Shown: positions 55,961-64,000 of the stretch, piece after piece
How the letters are laid out: every line of letters begins with the position of its first letter
Position numbering within the stretch: the stretch's first letter is position 1
Origin: Cognatundibacterium aquatile
Lineage (GTDB): Bacteria > Pseudomonadota > Gammaproteobacteria > Burkholderiales > Burkholderiaceae_D
Assembly: GCF_014699135.1 (NCBI RefSeq)
Contig: NZ_JACOFT010000004.1
Location: 124,001-188,000 of the forward strand
Direction of reading: 5' to 3'
Length of the DNA stretch: 64,000 nucleotides
The notes under the pieces: model-generated
Seen by the model: only the letters and a program-made list of their open reading frames with translations
Databases searched by the model: none
Told to the model about the DNA's origin: nothing
Translations under genes and position numbers: made by a program

Positions 55961-57871
55961 ATGGTCTCAGTAAAACTTCCTGATGGTTCGCAACGTCAAT
56001 TTGATGCGCCTGTAACCGTGGCGCAAGTTGCTGCCAGTATTGGTGCTGGCCTGGCAAAGGCGGCGCTCGCTGGCAGAGTTGATGGCGTATTGGTGGATAC
56101 CTCATTCCTGATTGAGCGAGATGCTGAGTTGGCAATTGTGACCGACAAAGATGCGGATGGATTGGATGTGATTCGTCATTCGACAGCGCATTTGCTGGCT
56201 TATGCGGTAAAAGAATTATTTCCCGATGCGCAGGTGACAATTGGTCCTGTGATCGAAAACGGGTTTTATTACGACTTTTCTTATAAGCGTCCATTTACTC
56301 CTGACGATTTGCTCGCGATAGAAAAGAAAATGACTGAGCTCGCTAAAAAAGATGAGCAAGTTGTCCGCAAGGTGTTGCCGCGAGATGAGGCCGTTGCTTA
56401 CTTTAAATCGATCGGTGAAGCGTATAAGGCAGAAATCATTGAGTCGATTCCTGTTGATCAGGATGTCTCTCTTTACACCGAGGGTACTTTTACTGATTTG
56501 TGTCGTGGGCCGCACGTGCCATCCACTGGCAAGCTGAAAGTTTTTAAATTGATGAAGCTTGCAGGTGCTTACTGGCGTGGCGATTCTAAGAATGAAATGT
56601 TGCAGCGTATTTACGGTACTGCCTTTGCAAAAAAAGAAGATCAGGAGCAATACCTGCACATGCTGGAAGAGGCTGAAAAGCGCGATCATCGCAAGCTGGG
56701 TAAGTCACTGGATTTATTCCATTTTCAGGATGAGGCTCCGGGCCTGGTGTTCTGGCATGCAAAAGGCTGGACTATCTGGCAGCAAGTAGAGCAATACATG
56801 CGCAAGGTTTATCAGGATTGTGGTTACCAGGAAGTGAAAGGTCCGCAGATTCTCGACAGTAGTCTGTGGGGTAAAACCGGGCACTGGGATAACTATAAAG
56901 ACAATATGTTTATCACAGAGTCGGAAAATCGCTCTTATGCGCTGAAGCCGATGAATTGCCCTGGACATGTGCAGATTTTCAATTCTGGAATGAAGAGTTA
57001 TCGCGATCTGCCATTGCGGTTCGGTGAATTCGGTCAGTGTCATCGCAACGAGCCGTCCGGTGCTTTGCACGGAATTATGCGTGTGCGCGGCTTTACTCAG
57101 GATGATGGACATATTTTCTGTACAGAGGCGCAAATTCAGGATGAGGTAATTGCTTTTCACCCTCAGGCAATGAAGGTCTATGATGACTTTGGCTTTAAAA
57201 ATATTGCAATCAAACTCGCCTTGCGGCCAGAAAATCGCATTGGCAGTGACGAAGTCTGGGATACCGCTGAAGAAACGCTGCGCGCTGGCTTGCGCGCTTG
57301 CGGTGTGACTGAGTGGGAAGAGTTGCCGGGTGAGGGCGCATTTTACGGTCCGAAAATCGAATACCACCTGAAGGATAGTTTGGGTCGCCCTTGGCAAGTC
57401 GGTACTATGCAGGTCGACTTTTTTATGCCGGGTCGCCTGGGTGCTGAATATGTGGCTGATGATAACAGTCGCAAAGTGCCGGTAATGCTGCATCGCGCTA
57501 TTGTTGGCTCCATGGAGCGCTTCATCGGAATTTTGATTGAAAACCATGCCGGCGCTTTGCCTTTGTGGTTGTCTCCAGTGCAAGTTTCCGTGTTAAATAT
57601 CTCGGAGTCGCAAGCGGAATACGCAAAATCTGTTGCTGAAATCCTGAAGAAACAAGGGTTTAGAGTTAACACGGATTTGCGTAATGAGAAAATTACCTAT
57701 AAAATACGCGAGCACTCTATTCAAAAAATGCCTTACATAGTAGTAATAGGCGATAAAGAACGAGATGCAAACACAGTCGCTGTGCGTACGCGTGGCAATC
57801 TGGATCTGGGGGTAATGCCTCTTGATGCCTTCATAGCTCGTTTAAAAAACGAAGCAGACACTAAGGTTTAA
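55961..57871 (+). CDS. thrS: Threonyl-tRNA synthetase
   Basis: A 636-residue class II synthetase. N-terminal TGS (1-62) and editing domain ([11 protein letters not shown] with the H-x3-H zinc-like motif, then C-R-G-P-H-V) precede the catalytic core with motif 2 ([12 protein letters not shown]), the zinc Cys in M-N-C-P-G-H and motif 3 ([13 protein letters not shown]). An anticodon-binding domain ends the protein. An ATG four codons upstream exists, but GGAGAG is correctly placed for 55961. A threonine-rich leader with a terminator precedes it. Confidence 0.97.
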   Translation: MVSVKLPDGSQRQFDAPVTVAQVAASIGAGLAKAALAGRVDGVLVDTSFLIERDAELAIVTDKDADGLDVIRHSTAHLLAYAVKELFPDAQVTIGPVIENGFYYDFSYKRPFTPDDLLAIEKKMTELAKKDEQVVRKVLPRDEAVAYFKSIGEAYKAEIIESIPVDQDVSLYTEGTFTDLCRGPHVPSTGKLKVFKLMKLAGAYWRGDSKNEMLQRIYGTAFAKKEDQEQYLHMLEEAEKRDHRKLGKSLDLFHFQDEAPGLVFWHAKGWTIWQQVEQYMRKVYQDCGYQEVKGPQILDSSLWGKTGHWDNYKDNMFITESENRSYALKPMNCPGHVQIFNSGMKSYRDLPLRFGEFGQCHRNEPSGALHGIMRVRGFTQDDGHIFCTEAQIQDEVIAFHPQAMKVYDDFGFKNIAIKLALRPENRIGSDEVWDTAEETLRAGLRACGVTEWEELPGEGAFYGPKIEYHLKDSLGRPWQVGTMQVDFFMPGRLGAEYVADDNSRKVPVMLHRAIVGSMERFIGILIENHAGALPLWLSPVQVSVLNISESQAEYAKSVAEILKKQGFRVNTDLRNEKITYKIREHSIQKMPYIVVIGDKERDANTVAVRTRGNLDLGVMPLDAFIARLKNEADTKV

Positions 57872-57942
57872 CAGATCAGTCCGCAATCTTGCTGTAAGCG
57901 AGATTGGCACGGTAAAGATTTAATTTTTTAAAGGAAACTGCA

Positions 57943-58464
57943 ATAGCTACCGAAAGAACACATCGTATCAACGGGGAAGTTACCGCGCTTGAAGTGCGCT
58001 TGTCCGGCGTTGATAATGAACCTCTGGGTATCGTTAAACTGAGTGAGGCATTCCGTTTGGCCGAAGAGGCTAATGTGGATTTGGTGGAAATTGCACCCAC
58101 TGCCCAACCTCCTGTTTGTCGTTTGATGGATTACGGCAAGTTTAAATACCAGGAACAGAAAAAAGCTCATGAAGCCAAACTGAAACAAAAAGTCATTTTG
58201 GTGAAAGAAGTGAAGTTCCGTCCTGGTACAGATGATGGTGATTACAACATCAAGCTGCGTAATCTGGTCAAGTTTCTGGATGACGGCGATAAAACAAAGA
58301 TTACTTTGCGTTTTCGCGGTCGTGAAATGGCGCATCAGGAAATCGGTATGCGTGTGCTTGAGCGCCTGAAGCTTGATTTAGAGCCTTACGGTCAGGTAGA
58401 GCAGTTTCCAAAAATGGAAGGGCGTCAGATGGTCATGATTCTGGCACCTAAGAAAAAGAAATAA
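57943..58464 (+). CDS. infC: Translation initiation factor IF-3 (AUA start)
   Basis: IF-3 proofreads start codons and keeps ribosomal subunits apart. From the ATA at 57943 the protein has 173 residues, the normal length, beginning [13 protein letters not shown]-domain motif [23 protein letters not shown] and C-domain motif [12 protein letters not shown] follow. No ATG, GTG or TTG exists between an excellent AAGGAA (57931-57936) and the conserved N-terminus except internal ones that would remove 17 residues. The AUA start parallels the AUU start that lets E. coli IF-3 repress its own translation. Confidence 0.92.
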   Translation: MATERTHRINGEVTALEVRLSGVDNEPLGIVKLSEAFRLAEEANVDLVEIAPTAQPPVCRLMDYGKFKYQEQKKAHEAKLKQKVILVKEVKFRPGTDDGDYNIKLRNLVKFLDDGDKTKITLRFRGREMAHQEIGMRVLERLKLDLEPYGQVEQFPKMEGRQMVMILAPKKKK

Positions 58465-58502
58465 GTATTTTGTAGTACTTGTTTGGTACGGGTATTACGA
58501 TA

Positions 58503-58526
58503 GATCTGTTTCGTCAGGAACAGATC
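58503..58526 (+). other. Hairpin in the infC-rpmI spacer
   Basis: GATCTGTT (58503-58510) pairs perfectly with AACAGATC (58519-58526). It lacks a T-tract, so it is more likely an RNA structure than a terminator. Confidence 0.55.
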
Positions 58527-58592
58527 ACAATAAGTGAGAAGTAGGCATCCAAGAGTAGCGTTTATTGCTGCCACCTACCATCATATAAAACC

Positions 58593-58620
58593 GGAGCTGT
58601 CGTCAACGACAGATAGTGTT
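58593..58620 (+). promoter_or_regulatory. Split ribosome-binding site of rpmI with intervening hairpin
   Basis: The only good Shine-Dalgarno, GGAG at 58593-58596, is 24 nt from the rpmI ATG. The hairpin CTGTCG-TCAA-CGACAG (58597-58612) fills the gap; if folded, the effective spacing becomes 8 nt (ATAGTGTT). Confidence 0.55.
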
Positions 58621-58818
58621 ATGCCAAAAATGAAAACAAAGAGCTCTGCTAAGAAGCGCTTTCGTGTACGTCCAGGTGGAACAGTAAAGAGTGGTCACGC
58701 TTTCAAGCGCCATATCTTGACTAAAAAGACCACAAAGAACAAACGTCAATTACGTGGTACACGTAACATCAATGCGTCCGACGTGACATCAGTCATGCGC
58801 ATGATGCCTACCGCTTAA
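58621..58818 (+). CDS. rpmI: 50S ribosomal protein L35
   Basis: A 65-residue basic protein starting [14 protein letters not shown] and containing [12 protein letters not shown], as in all L35. The frame is open 29 codons upstream through the leader hairpins, which is a shadow. Cotranscribed with infC and rplT, the classical IF3-L35-L20 operon. Start-site structure may regulate it (see the split ribosome-binding site). Confidence 0.97.
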   Translation: MPKMKTKSSAKKRFRVRPGGTVKSGHAFKRHILTKKTTKNKRQLRGTRNINASDVTSVMRMMPTA

Positions 58819-58847
58819 CCTCATACTCACTATTTTAAGGAGTTATT

Positions 58848-59207
58848 ATGCCTAGAGTAAAACGTGGGGTTACCGCTCGTGCCCGTCATAAGAAAGTTCT
58901 GAACCTTGCTAAAGGTTACCGTGGTCGTCGTAGTAAAGTATTCCGTATTGCTAAGCAAGCAGTTATGCGTGCAGGTCAATACGCATACCGCGATCGCCGC
59001 AATAAAAAACGCGTATTCCGCGCATTGTGGATCACTCGTATTAACGCAGCAACCCGTCAACACGGTATGACTTACAGCGTGTTCATGAACGGCTTGAAAA
59101 AAGCCTCCATTGAACTCGACCGTAAAGTACTGGCTGACATGGCTGTGATGGACAAACCAGCGTTTGCTGCGATTGTTAATCAAGTTAAAGCCAACCTGGC
59201 TGCGTAA
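58848..59207 (+). CDS. rplT: 50S ribosomal protein L20
   Basis: A 119-residue 23S rRNA-binding protein needed early in large-subunit assembly. It starts [18 protein letters not shown] and contains [11 protein letters not shown] and [14 protein letters not shown] precedes the ATG. L20 commonly represses rpmI-rplT translation in this operon; whether it does so here is not shown. Confidence 0.98.
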   Translation: MPRVKRGVTARARHKKVLNLAKGYRGRRSKVFRIAKQAVMRAGQYAYRDRRNKKRVFRALWITRINAATRQHGMTYSVFMNGLKKASIELDRKVLADMAVMDKPAFAAIVNQVKANLAA

Positions 59208-59256
59208 TCAAAGTAATTTGTAGTCGTTGCGATGTGTTAAACATCGCTATATCAAG

Positions 59257-59294
59257 CGGGGCAGAGGTTGAATCCTATGCCCCGTTTTGTTTTC
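59257..59294 (+). terminator. Terminator between rplT and pheS
   Basis: CGGGGCA (59257-59263) pairs with TGCCCCG (59278-59284), followed by TTTTGTTTT. A second hairpin GCGATGT/ACATCGC lies at 59229-59247. The pair could also act as a pheS attenuator, but I find no Phe-rich leader peptide before it. Confidence 0.75.
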
Positions 59295-59333
59295 AGCTCA
59301 TTATTTCAGCTTCACAGTAAGCGGGAACAACGC

Positions 59334-60350
59334 ATGAACCCATTAGATCAAATCGTCAGCCAGGCATGTGCTGATTTTCTCGCGGCACCGGATGCCGCAG
59401 CACTCGAAAATGCTAAGGCATTGTACCTGGGCAAAAGTGGCCAGATTACCGAACAGATGAAGAGTCTGGGGAAATTGTCTCCGGATGAGCGCAAAGTGCA
59501 GGGCGCGGTGATTAATGCTGCTAAAGTCAAAATCGAAAATGCTTTAACTGAGCGTCGCGATGCTTTAGCAGACGCGCAATTGCAGACGCGTTTAAATGCC
59601 GAAGCGATTGACGTGACACTGCCCGGGCGTGGCCGTGGTATCGGTGGCATTCATCCTGTTATGCGCACCTGGAAGCGAGTTGAAGAAATTTTCCGTTCAA
59701 TTGGTTTTGACGTCGCTGACGGCCCTGAGATCGAAACCGACTGGACCAATTTTACTGCTTTAAATAGTCCTGAAAATCATCCTGCCCGCTCTATGCAGGA
59801 CACTTTCTATATTGATGGTAAGGATAGTCAGGGTAAGCAATTGCTGCTGCGTACGCATACCAGCCCTATGCAGGTGCGATATGCGCGCATGAGCAAACCA
59901 CCAATCAAAATTATTGCACCTGGCCGCACTTATCGTGTCGACAGCGATGCGACACACTCCCCGATGTTCCATCAGGTTGAGGGCTTATGGATTGCCGAAG
60001 ATATCAGCTTCGCGGATCTGAAAGGTGTCTATCTGAATTTTGTAAAAGCGTTTTTTGAAACAGACGATTTGCAGGTGCGCTTCCGACCTTCCTATTTTCC
60101 ATTTACCGAGCCATCAGCCGAAATTGATATCGCTTTCGGTAGCGGGCCTTTAAAAGGTCGCTGGCTGGAAGTATCGGGTTCTGGTCAGGTGCATCCTGCT
60201 GTGATCCGGAACATGGGACTCGATCCTGAAAAATACATAGGCTTTGCGTTTGGTTCTGGCCTAGAACGCCTTACCATGTTGCGTTACGGCGTCAACGATC
60301 TGCGCTTGTTCTATGAGGGCGACTTGCGCTTCCTGAAGCAATTCAACTAA
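59334..60350 (+). CDS. pheS: Phenylalanyl-tRNA synthetase alpha subunit
   Basis: A 338-residue catalytic subunit (class II). The N-terminal coiled coil (about 5-90) binds t[12 protein letters not shown] and [13 protein letters not shown] precede motif 3, [12 protein letters not shown]. The frame continues 22 codons upstream across the terminator, so I use the ATG at 59334, which gives the family N-terminus. Operon with pheT and ihfA. Confidence 0.96.
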   Translation: MNPLDQIVSQACADFLAAPDAAALENAKALYLGKSGQITEQMKSLGKLSPDERKVQGAVINAAKVKIENALTERRDALADAQLQTRLNAEAIDVTLPGRGRGIGGIHPVMRTWKRVEEIFRSIGFDVADGPEIETDWTNFTALNSPENHPARSMQDTFYIDGKDSQGKQLLLRTHTSPMQVRYARMSKPPIKIIAPGRTYRVDSDATHSPMFHQVEGLWIAEDISFADLKGVYLNFVKAFFETDDLQVRFRPSYFPFTEPSAEIDIAFGSGPLKGRWLEVSGSGQVHPAVIRNMGLDPEKYIGFAFGSGLERLTMLRYGVNDLRLFYEGDLRFLKQFN

Positions 60351-60399
60351 CTTTTTTGAGCAATCTGAGCTCAAGCATCTAACAATAGACGGCTGAATT

Positions 60400-62826
60400 A
60401 TGCAATTTTCTGAAAACTGGCTCCGCACCATGGTCAATCCGAAGATGACTTCGGATGAGTTGTCTCATCTGTTGACTATGTCAGGTTTGGAAGTCGAAGA
60501 AGTGGAGCCTGTTGCTCCTCCTTTCAACAATGTCGTGGTTGCGGAGATTCGTGAAATCGTCAAGCATCCCGATGCTGATCGTTTAAATGTGTGCCAGGTT
60601 GATGTCGGCACCGGCACATTGTTGAATATCGTTTGCGGAGCGCCGAATGTCCGCGTTGGCATGCGTGTACCTTGTGCAACGGCTGGCGCGGTTTTGCCTC
60701 CGGGGGCTGACGGTAAGCCGTTCGTGATTAAGGTAGGCAAGTTGCGCGGCGTTGAATCGCAAGGCATGTTGTGTTCTGCACGCGAATTGAAATTGTCCGA
60801 AGACCATGGCGGCTTGATGGAATTGCCGTCAGACGCGCCAGTGGGCCAGAATTTCCGTGATTACTATGAGTTGAATGATCTGAAGTTCACAATCAAGCTC
60901 ACCCCGAACAAGGCTGACTGCTTATCCGTCTTAGGTGTTGCAAGAGAAGTGTCTGCCCTGACTGGAACGCCTTTGCAGATGCCTGTGACGGATGTCATTG
61001 CGCCATCCTTGCAGGAAGTGTTGCCGGTGAAAGTTTCCGCGTCTGATCTGTGTGGCCGTTTCTGCGGTCGCGTGATTCGTGGCGTCAATGCGAAAGCACC
61101 GACCCCAGACTGGATGAAACAACGCCTTGAGCGCAGCGGACAGCGCCCTATCTCTGCGCTTGTTGATATTTCCAATTATGTGATGCTTGAACTGGGGCGT
61201 CCATCGCATGTTTTTGATCTCGATAAAATCCATGGCGGCCTCAATGTGCGCTGGGGTAAAGCAGGTGAATCACTGAAGCTGCTGAATGGCAATACAGTTG
61301 AGGTCGATGAATGGGTCGGCGTGATTGCGGATGAAAAAGAAATCGAATCTCTGGCCGGCATCATGGGTGGCGATTCGACCGCTGTTTCTCTGGATACGCA
61401 AAACATTTACCTCGAAGCTGCTTTCTGGTGGCCACAGGCAATCCAGGGCAGGGGCCGTCGTTTTAATTTCTCTACCGATGCCGGACATCGCTTTGAACGT
61501 GGCGTCGATTTTGAAAATATCGTCGAACATATCGAACGTATCAGTGCTTTGATCGTTGAGATTTGTGGTGGCCGTGAACAGGTAAAACTGGGTCCGGTTG
61601 ATGATCAGATTATTAATTTGCCGCAACGTTTGCCGGTGAAATTACGTACCGCACGGGCACAAAAAGTCATCGGCGTGCCGTTGACTGATGAGGTCATCGC
61701 CGATATTTTCAAACGTCTGGGATTGCAATTTACGCAGCAGACAGGTGAATTCCTGGTGACGCCGCCGTCCTATCGTTTCGATATCGAAATCGAAGAAGAT
61801 CTGATTGAGGAAGTCGCGCGCGTTTACGGTTTTGAGAATATTCCGGCTTTACCTCCGGTTGCCGCGAACGCCATGCTGATCGCGCCGGAAAATCAACGCT
61901 CGCTGTTTGATTTGCGCTCTCTGGTCGCTGATATGGATTATCAGGAAGTGGTTAACTACAGCTTCGTTGAAGAAGCCTGGGAAAAAGACTTTGCCGGTAA
62001 CGATCAGCCTGTGAAGTTATTGAATCCTATCGCCAGCCAGATGAGTGTGATGCGCACCAATCTGATCGGCAGCCTGGTAGCGAATGCCCGCTATAACCTG
62101 AATCGTAAAGTCAGCCGTATCCGTGTTTTTGAAATCGGTGCTGTTTATCTGCGTGATGCTTCCGTACAGGATGGCCCGTTGGAAGTCGCGGGTTATCGCC
62201 AGCCTAAGCATCTGACTGGACTCGCTTATGGTCCCGTCGCTGAAGAACAATGGGGCGTAGCAACGCGTAATGTGGATTTCTTTGATGTGAAAGCGGATGT
62301 CGAGGCCTTGTTTGCGCCAAAAGTTGTGCGTTTCATCAAAAATGAACACGTTGCCTTGCATCCGGGCCGTAGTGCCAGCATTGAATGTGACGGCAAGATT
62401 GTTGGCTTTATCGGTGAACTGCATCCACGCTTGCAACAAAAATACGATTTGCCGCTGGCGCCGGTTGTATTTGAAATTGATACAGCAGCTTTGCAATCCG
62501 TCAATGTTCCGGTTTATCAGGAAATATCGAAATTCCAGGCTGTGAAGCGTGATCTTGCTCTTGTGGTTAAACAATCCGTTTCCGTGCAAGAGATGATCGA
62601 TGTGTTTAGCGCTGAAATAGGCCGGAACGAAGCCTGTAAAATTGTGCAAGCTATTGTTTTGTTTGATGAATATCGTGGTAAGGGCTTGGAGGCAGATGAG
62701 AAAAGTCTTGCTTTCCGCTTTAGCTTACAAGATACTCAAGCTACATTGCAAGATGACAAGGTTGAAGCCGCAATGACCGCATTGACTCAGGCCGCAGGCT
62801 TGAAGTTTGCTGCCAAGCTGCGCTAA
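60400..62826 (+). CDS. pheT: Phenylalanyl-tRNA synthetase beta subunit
   Basis: An 808-residue subunit. It has the N-terminal tRNA-binding OB fold (about 40-155, with [13 protein letters not shown]), the B3/B4 editing domain (about 215-370), the B5 domain, a degenerate class II core and the C-terminal ferredoxin-fold anticodon-binding domain (K-R-D-L-A-L-V-V and Y-R-G-K-G-L). Length is normal. It follows pheS by 49 bp. Confidence 0.97.
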   Translation: MQFSENWLRTMVNPKMTSDELSHLLTMSGLEVEEVEPVAPPFNNVVVAEIREIVKHPDADRLNVCQVDVGTGTLLNIVCGAPNVRVGMRVPCATAGAVLPPGADGKPFVIKVGKLRGVESQGMLCSARELKLSEDHGGLMELPSDAPVGQNFRDYYELNDLKFTIKLTPNKADCLSVLGVAREVSALTGTPLQMPVTDVIAPSLQEVLPVKVSASDLCGRFCGRVIRGVNAKAPTPDWMKQRLERSGQRPISALVDISNYVMLELGRPSHVFDLDKIHGGLNVRWGKAGESLKLLNGNTVEVDEWVGVIADEKEIESLAGIMGGDSTAVSLDTQNIYLEAAFWWPQAIQGRGRRFNFSTDAGHRFERGVDFENIVEHIERISALIVEICGGREQVKLGPVDDQIINLPQRLPVKLRTARAQKVIGVPLTDEVIADIFKRLGLQFTQQTGEFLVTPPSYRFDIEIEEDLIEEVARVYGFENIPALPPVAANAMLIAPENQRSLFDLRSLVADMDYQEVVNYSFVEEAWEKDFAGNDQPVKLLNPIASQMSVMRTNLIGSLVANARYNLNRKVSRIRVFEIGAVYLRDASVQDGPLEVAGYRQPKHLTGLAYGPVAEEQWGVATRNVDFFDVKADVEALFAPKVVRFIKNEHVALHPGRSASIECDGKIVGFIGELHPRLQQKYDLPLAPVVFEIDTAALQSVNVPVYQEISKFQAVKRDLALVVKQSVSVQEMIDVFSAEIGRNEACKIVQAIVLFDEYRGKGLEADEKSLAFRFSLQDTQATLQDDKVEAAMTALTQAAGLKFAAKLR

Positions 62827-62855
62827 GATGATTGGCTTACGCCCGTATAGACTAG

Positions 62856-63281
62856 ATGAGTTTGATAATGAATGACGTAAATTCCGCTGAATTTCAATCG
62901 GTGCTGGATGCCGATTTAAATCGTGCGATGCTGGAGGCCAGGGCGCGTTCTCAAGCGGAAAAAGAGTTACCCACTTTAACTAAAGCTGAGTTAGCCGAGC
63001 TGTTGTTTGAGCAGGTCGGCCTCAACAAGCGCGAAGCTAAAGATATGGTGGAAACCTTTTTCGATGAAATTCGTGATGCACTGGAACGTGGCGAAGCGGT
63101 GAAGTTGTCTGGCTTCGGTAATTTTCAGTTAAGAGACAAACCACAGCGTCCCGGGCGCAATCCTAAGACGGGCGAAGAAATTGCGATTACTGCCCGTCGT
63201 GTTGTCACCTTCCATGCCAGCCAGAAATTGAAGGGTATGGTGGATGACATCAGCGGTCAACCATTGGCTCATGCTGCTTAA
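62856..63281 (+). CDS. ihfA: Integration host factor alpha subunit, with N-terminal extension
   Basis: A 141-residue DNA-bending protein. The IHF core from about residue 40 reads [22 protein letters not shown] and contains the DNA-intercalating loop [10 protein letters not shown] with the conserved Pro. The first ~38 residues (N-D-V-N-S-A-E-F-Q...) have no counterpart in the 99-residue E. coli protein, but similar extensions occur in Burkholderiales. An alternative ATG is at 62868. pheT-ihfA order is conserved. Confidence 0.95.
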   Translation: MSLIMNDVNSAEFQSVLDADLNRAMLEARARSQAEKELPTLTKAELAELLFEQVGLNKREAKDMVETFFDEIRDALERGEAVKLSGFGNFQLRDKPQRPGRNPKTGEEIAITARRVVTFHASQKLKGMVDDISGQPLAHAA

Positions 63282-63290
63282 AAGATTCTC

Positions 63291-63665
63291 ATGACTGAAA
63301 TTAAAATCGAAACAGTGACCTTGCCACCGATTCCGGCCAAGCGTTATTTCACGATTGGAGAAGTAAGCGAATTGTGTGGCGTTAAGCCACACGTTTTGCG
63401 TTATTGGGAGCAGGAATTTTCGCAACTGAAGCCGGTAAAACGCCGGGGCAACCGTCGTTATTACCAGCATCATGAAGTGCTTCTGATACGACGTATCCGC
63501 GAACTTTTGTATGAACAGGGCTTCACGATCAACGGTGCCCGCAATAAACTCGGCAGTGCCGCCGGGCGTATCCAGGAAACTGACGAAGTGGTGGAAACTC
63601 CGGTGGATTTGCACTACATCCGTGATGAGTTGCGTTCCATACTGAATCTGCTCACCCCGCAATAA
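63291..63665 (+). CDS. MerR-family transcriptional regulator
   Basis: A 124-residue regulator with the winged-helix motif F-T-I-G-E-V-S-E-L-C-G-V-K-P-H-V-L-R-Y-W-E-Q-E-F (about 20-43) and R-G-N-R-R-Y-Y, typical of the MlrA/CarA-like MerR group. It has no Cys-based metal site and only a short C-terminal part, so the inducer is unknown. It lies 9 bp after ihfA, where such a gene is found in many betaproteobacteria. Confidence 0.92.
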   Translation: MTEIKIETVTLPPIPAKRYFTIGEVSELCGVKPHVLRYWEQEFSQLKPVKRRGNRRYYQHHEVLLIRRIRELLYEQGFTINGARNKLGSAAGRIQETDEVVETPVDLHYIRDELRSILNLLTPQ

Positions 63666-63700
63666 ACATCAAGGGCAGAGTGAATGCCCTTGGATGTTTT
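63666..63700. terminator. Terminator after the MerR gene
   Basis: AAGGGCA (63671-63677) pairs with TGCCCTT (63685-63691), extended by CATC/GATG with one bulge, followed by TTTT. It separates convergent genes. Confidence 0.75.
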
Positions 63701-63727
63701 ACTTCCTGATGCTCTACTTCCTTATTA

Positions 63728-64000
63728 TTACCTCTTGATTGTACGCAATCGTACTACGGCAGATTCAGTTTGAGTTTCTGCCGTTTTCAATTCAATTTTC
63801 CTTTTCTGTTGTTTTAATCTCAGCAATTGACCTTGTTCGTCATGTTCCACATGAATGTCGCTTTGGTAGATTTTAAATACACTGACTGCATCAATCAGTG
63901 CTGATGCCTGGTCCTCCAGGCTGGCGGTTGATTTCGCTCCCTCATCTGCGAGGCTGACATTGTGTTGCGTGATTTCATCAATAGCAGCGATTGCTTCATT
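63728..64000 (-). CDS. Methyl-accepting chemotaxis protein, C-terminal part (partial)
   Basis: The frame enters from the right edge and stops at 63728-63730, giving 90 residues. They begin E-A-I-A-A-I-D-E-I-T-Q-H-N-V-S-L-A-D-E-G-A and continue L-E-D-Q-A-S-A-L-I-D-A-V-S-V-F-K, the usual end of the chemoreceptor signalling helix (compare [12 protein letters not shown] in the receptor at 4.5 kb). The last 40 residues are charged and lack the D-W-E-E-F-type tether. The sensor part is outside the window. Confidence 0.85.
   Translation of the reverse strand, partial: NEAIAAIDEITQHNVSLADEGAKSTASLEDQASALIDAVSVFKIYQSDIHVEHDEQGQLLRLKQQKRKIELKTAETQTESAVVRLRTIKR

Noticed and set aside
58534-58620. 29-residue N-terminal extension of ribosomal protein L35
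   Set aside because: L35 always starts M-P-K-M-K, and the extension passes through the leader hairpin.
59234-59334. Phe-containing frame before pheS as an attenuator peptide
   Set aside because: The Phe codons lie after the terminator hairpin and run in frame into pheS without a stop, so the required order is wrong.

Overview
The window looks like core chromosome of a betaproteobacterium of the order Burkholderiales, most likely near the Oxalobacteraceae (Herminiimonas/Undibacterium-type). This rests on the gene orders tolB-pal-cpoB, sigma factor-DUF3619-DUF3106-RDD, ilvI-ilvH-ilvC...pssA-leuA, rpsO-pnp-qor-tpiA-secG-tRNA-Leu-nuoA to nuoN-DUF2818-nudF, and thrS-infC-rpmI-rplT-pheS-pheT-ihfA-merR. 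The family is an inference. I see no IS element, prophage, CRISPR array or rRNA operon.

Layout: 1-4.4 kb (+) holds the end of tolB, pal, cpoB, two identical tRNA-Lys genes, a methyltransferase and an exopolyphosphatase. 4.5-16.9 kb (-) holds a Cache chemoreceptor, a TonB-dependent receptor behind a TPP riboswitch, rarD, a btuF-like binding protein, panC, scpA, DUF3460, a LOG-family enzyme, a TetR regulator and an ECF sigma factor cluster. 17.4-27.6 kb (+) holds branched-chain amino acid synthesis (ilvI, ilvH, ilvC, leuA) with a SIMPL protein, pssA, rpsO and pnp. 27.7-45.8 kb (+) holds a quinone reductase, tpiA, secG, tRNA-Leu, all 14 genes of NADH dehydrogenase I, DUF2818 and nudF. 45.9-53.3 kb is a ketone-body/fatty-acid block on both strands: scoAB with a divergent PAS-LuxR regulator, an SDR, ETF-quinone oxidoreductase, 3-hydroxybutyrate dehydrogenase, a hydrolase and a RidA protein. 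53.3-63.7 kb (+) holds relA, tRNA-Val, thrS, infC, rpmI, rplT, pheS, pheT, ihfA and a MerR regulator. The window ends inside a second chemoreceptor gene on the minus strand.

The protein genes are mostly ordinary; the unusual content is between them. (1) A family of three ~75-80 bp repeats (6.7, 9.3 and 21.0 kb) has a fixed architecture ending in a palindrome ATACT-(C/G)6-AGTAT, which resembles operators of CsoR/RcnR-type metal sensors. (2) A threonine-rich 14-codon leader peptide, an antiterminator and an intrinsic terminator precede thrS. (3) A leucine-rich leader peptide precedes leuA. (4) A TPP riboswitch precedes a receptor that sequence alone would label a siderophore receptor. (5) The 3' end of ilvC and its terminator are tandemly duplicated with only synonymous differences in the coding part, which suggests recombination between diverged alleles. 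(6) infC has an AUA start codon, and a hairpin sits between the Shine-Dalgarno and start of rpmI. (7) A perfect FNR-type box lies upstream of the chemoreceptor, and a perfect palindrome lies between scoA and its presumed regulator.

Starts were chosen from Shine-Dalgarno position and family N-termini, so several are shorter or longer than the maximal open frame. All functional calls come from motif recognition without database searches.
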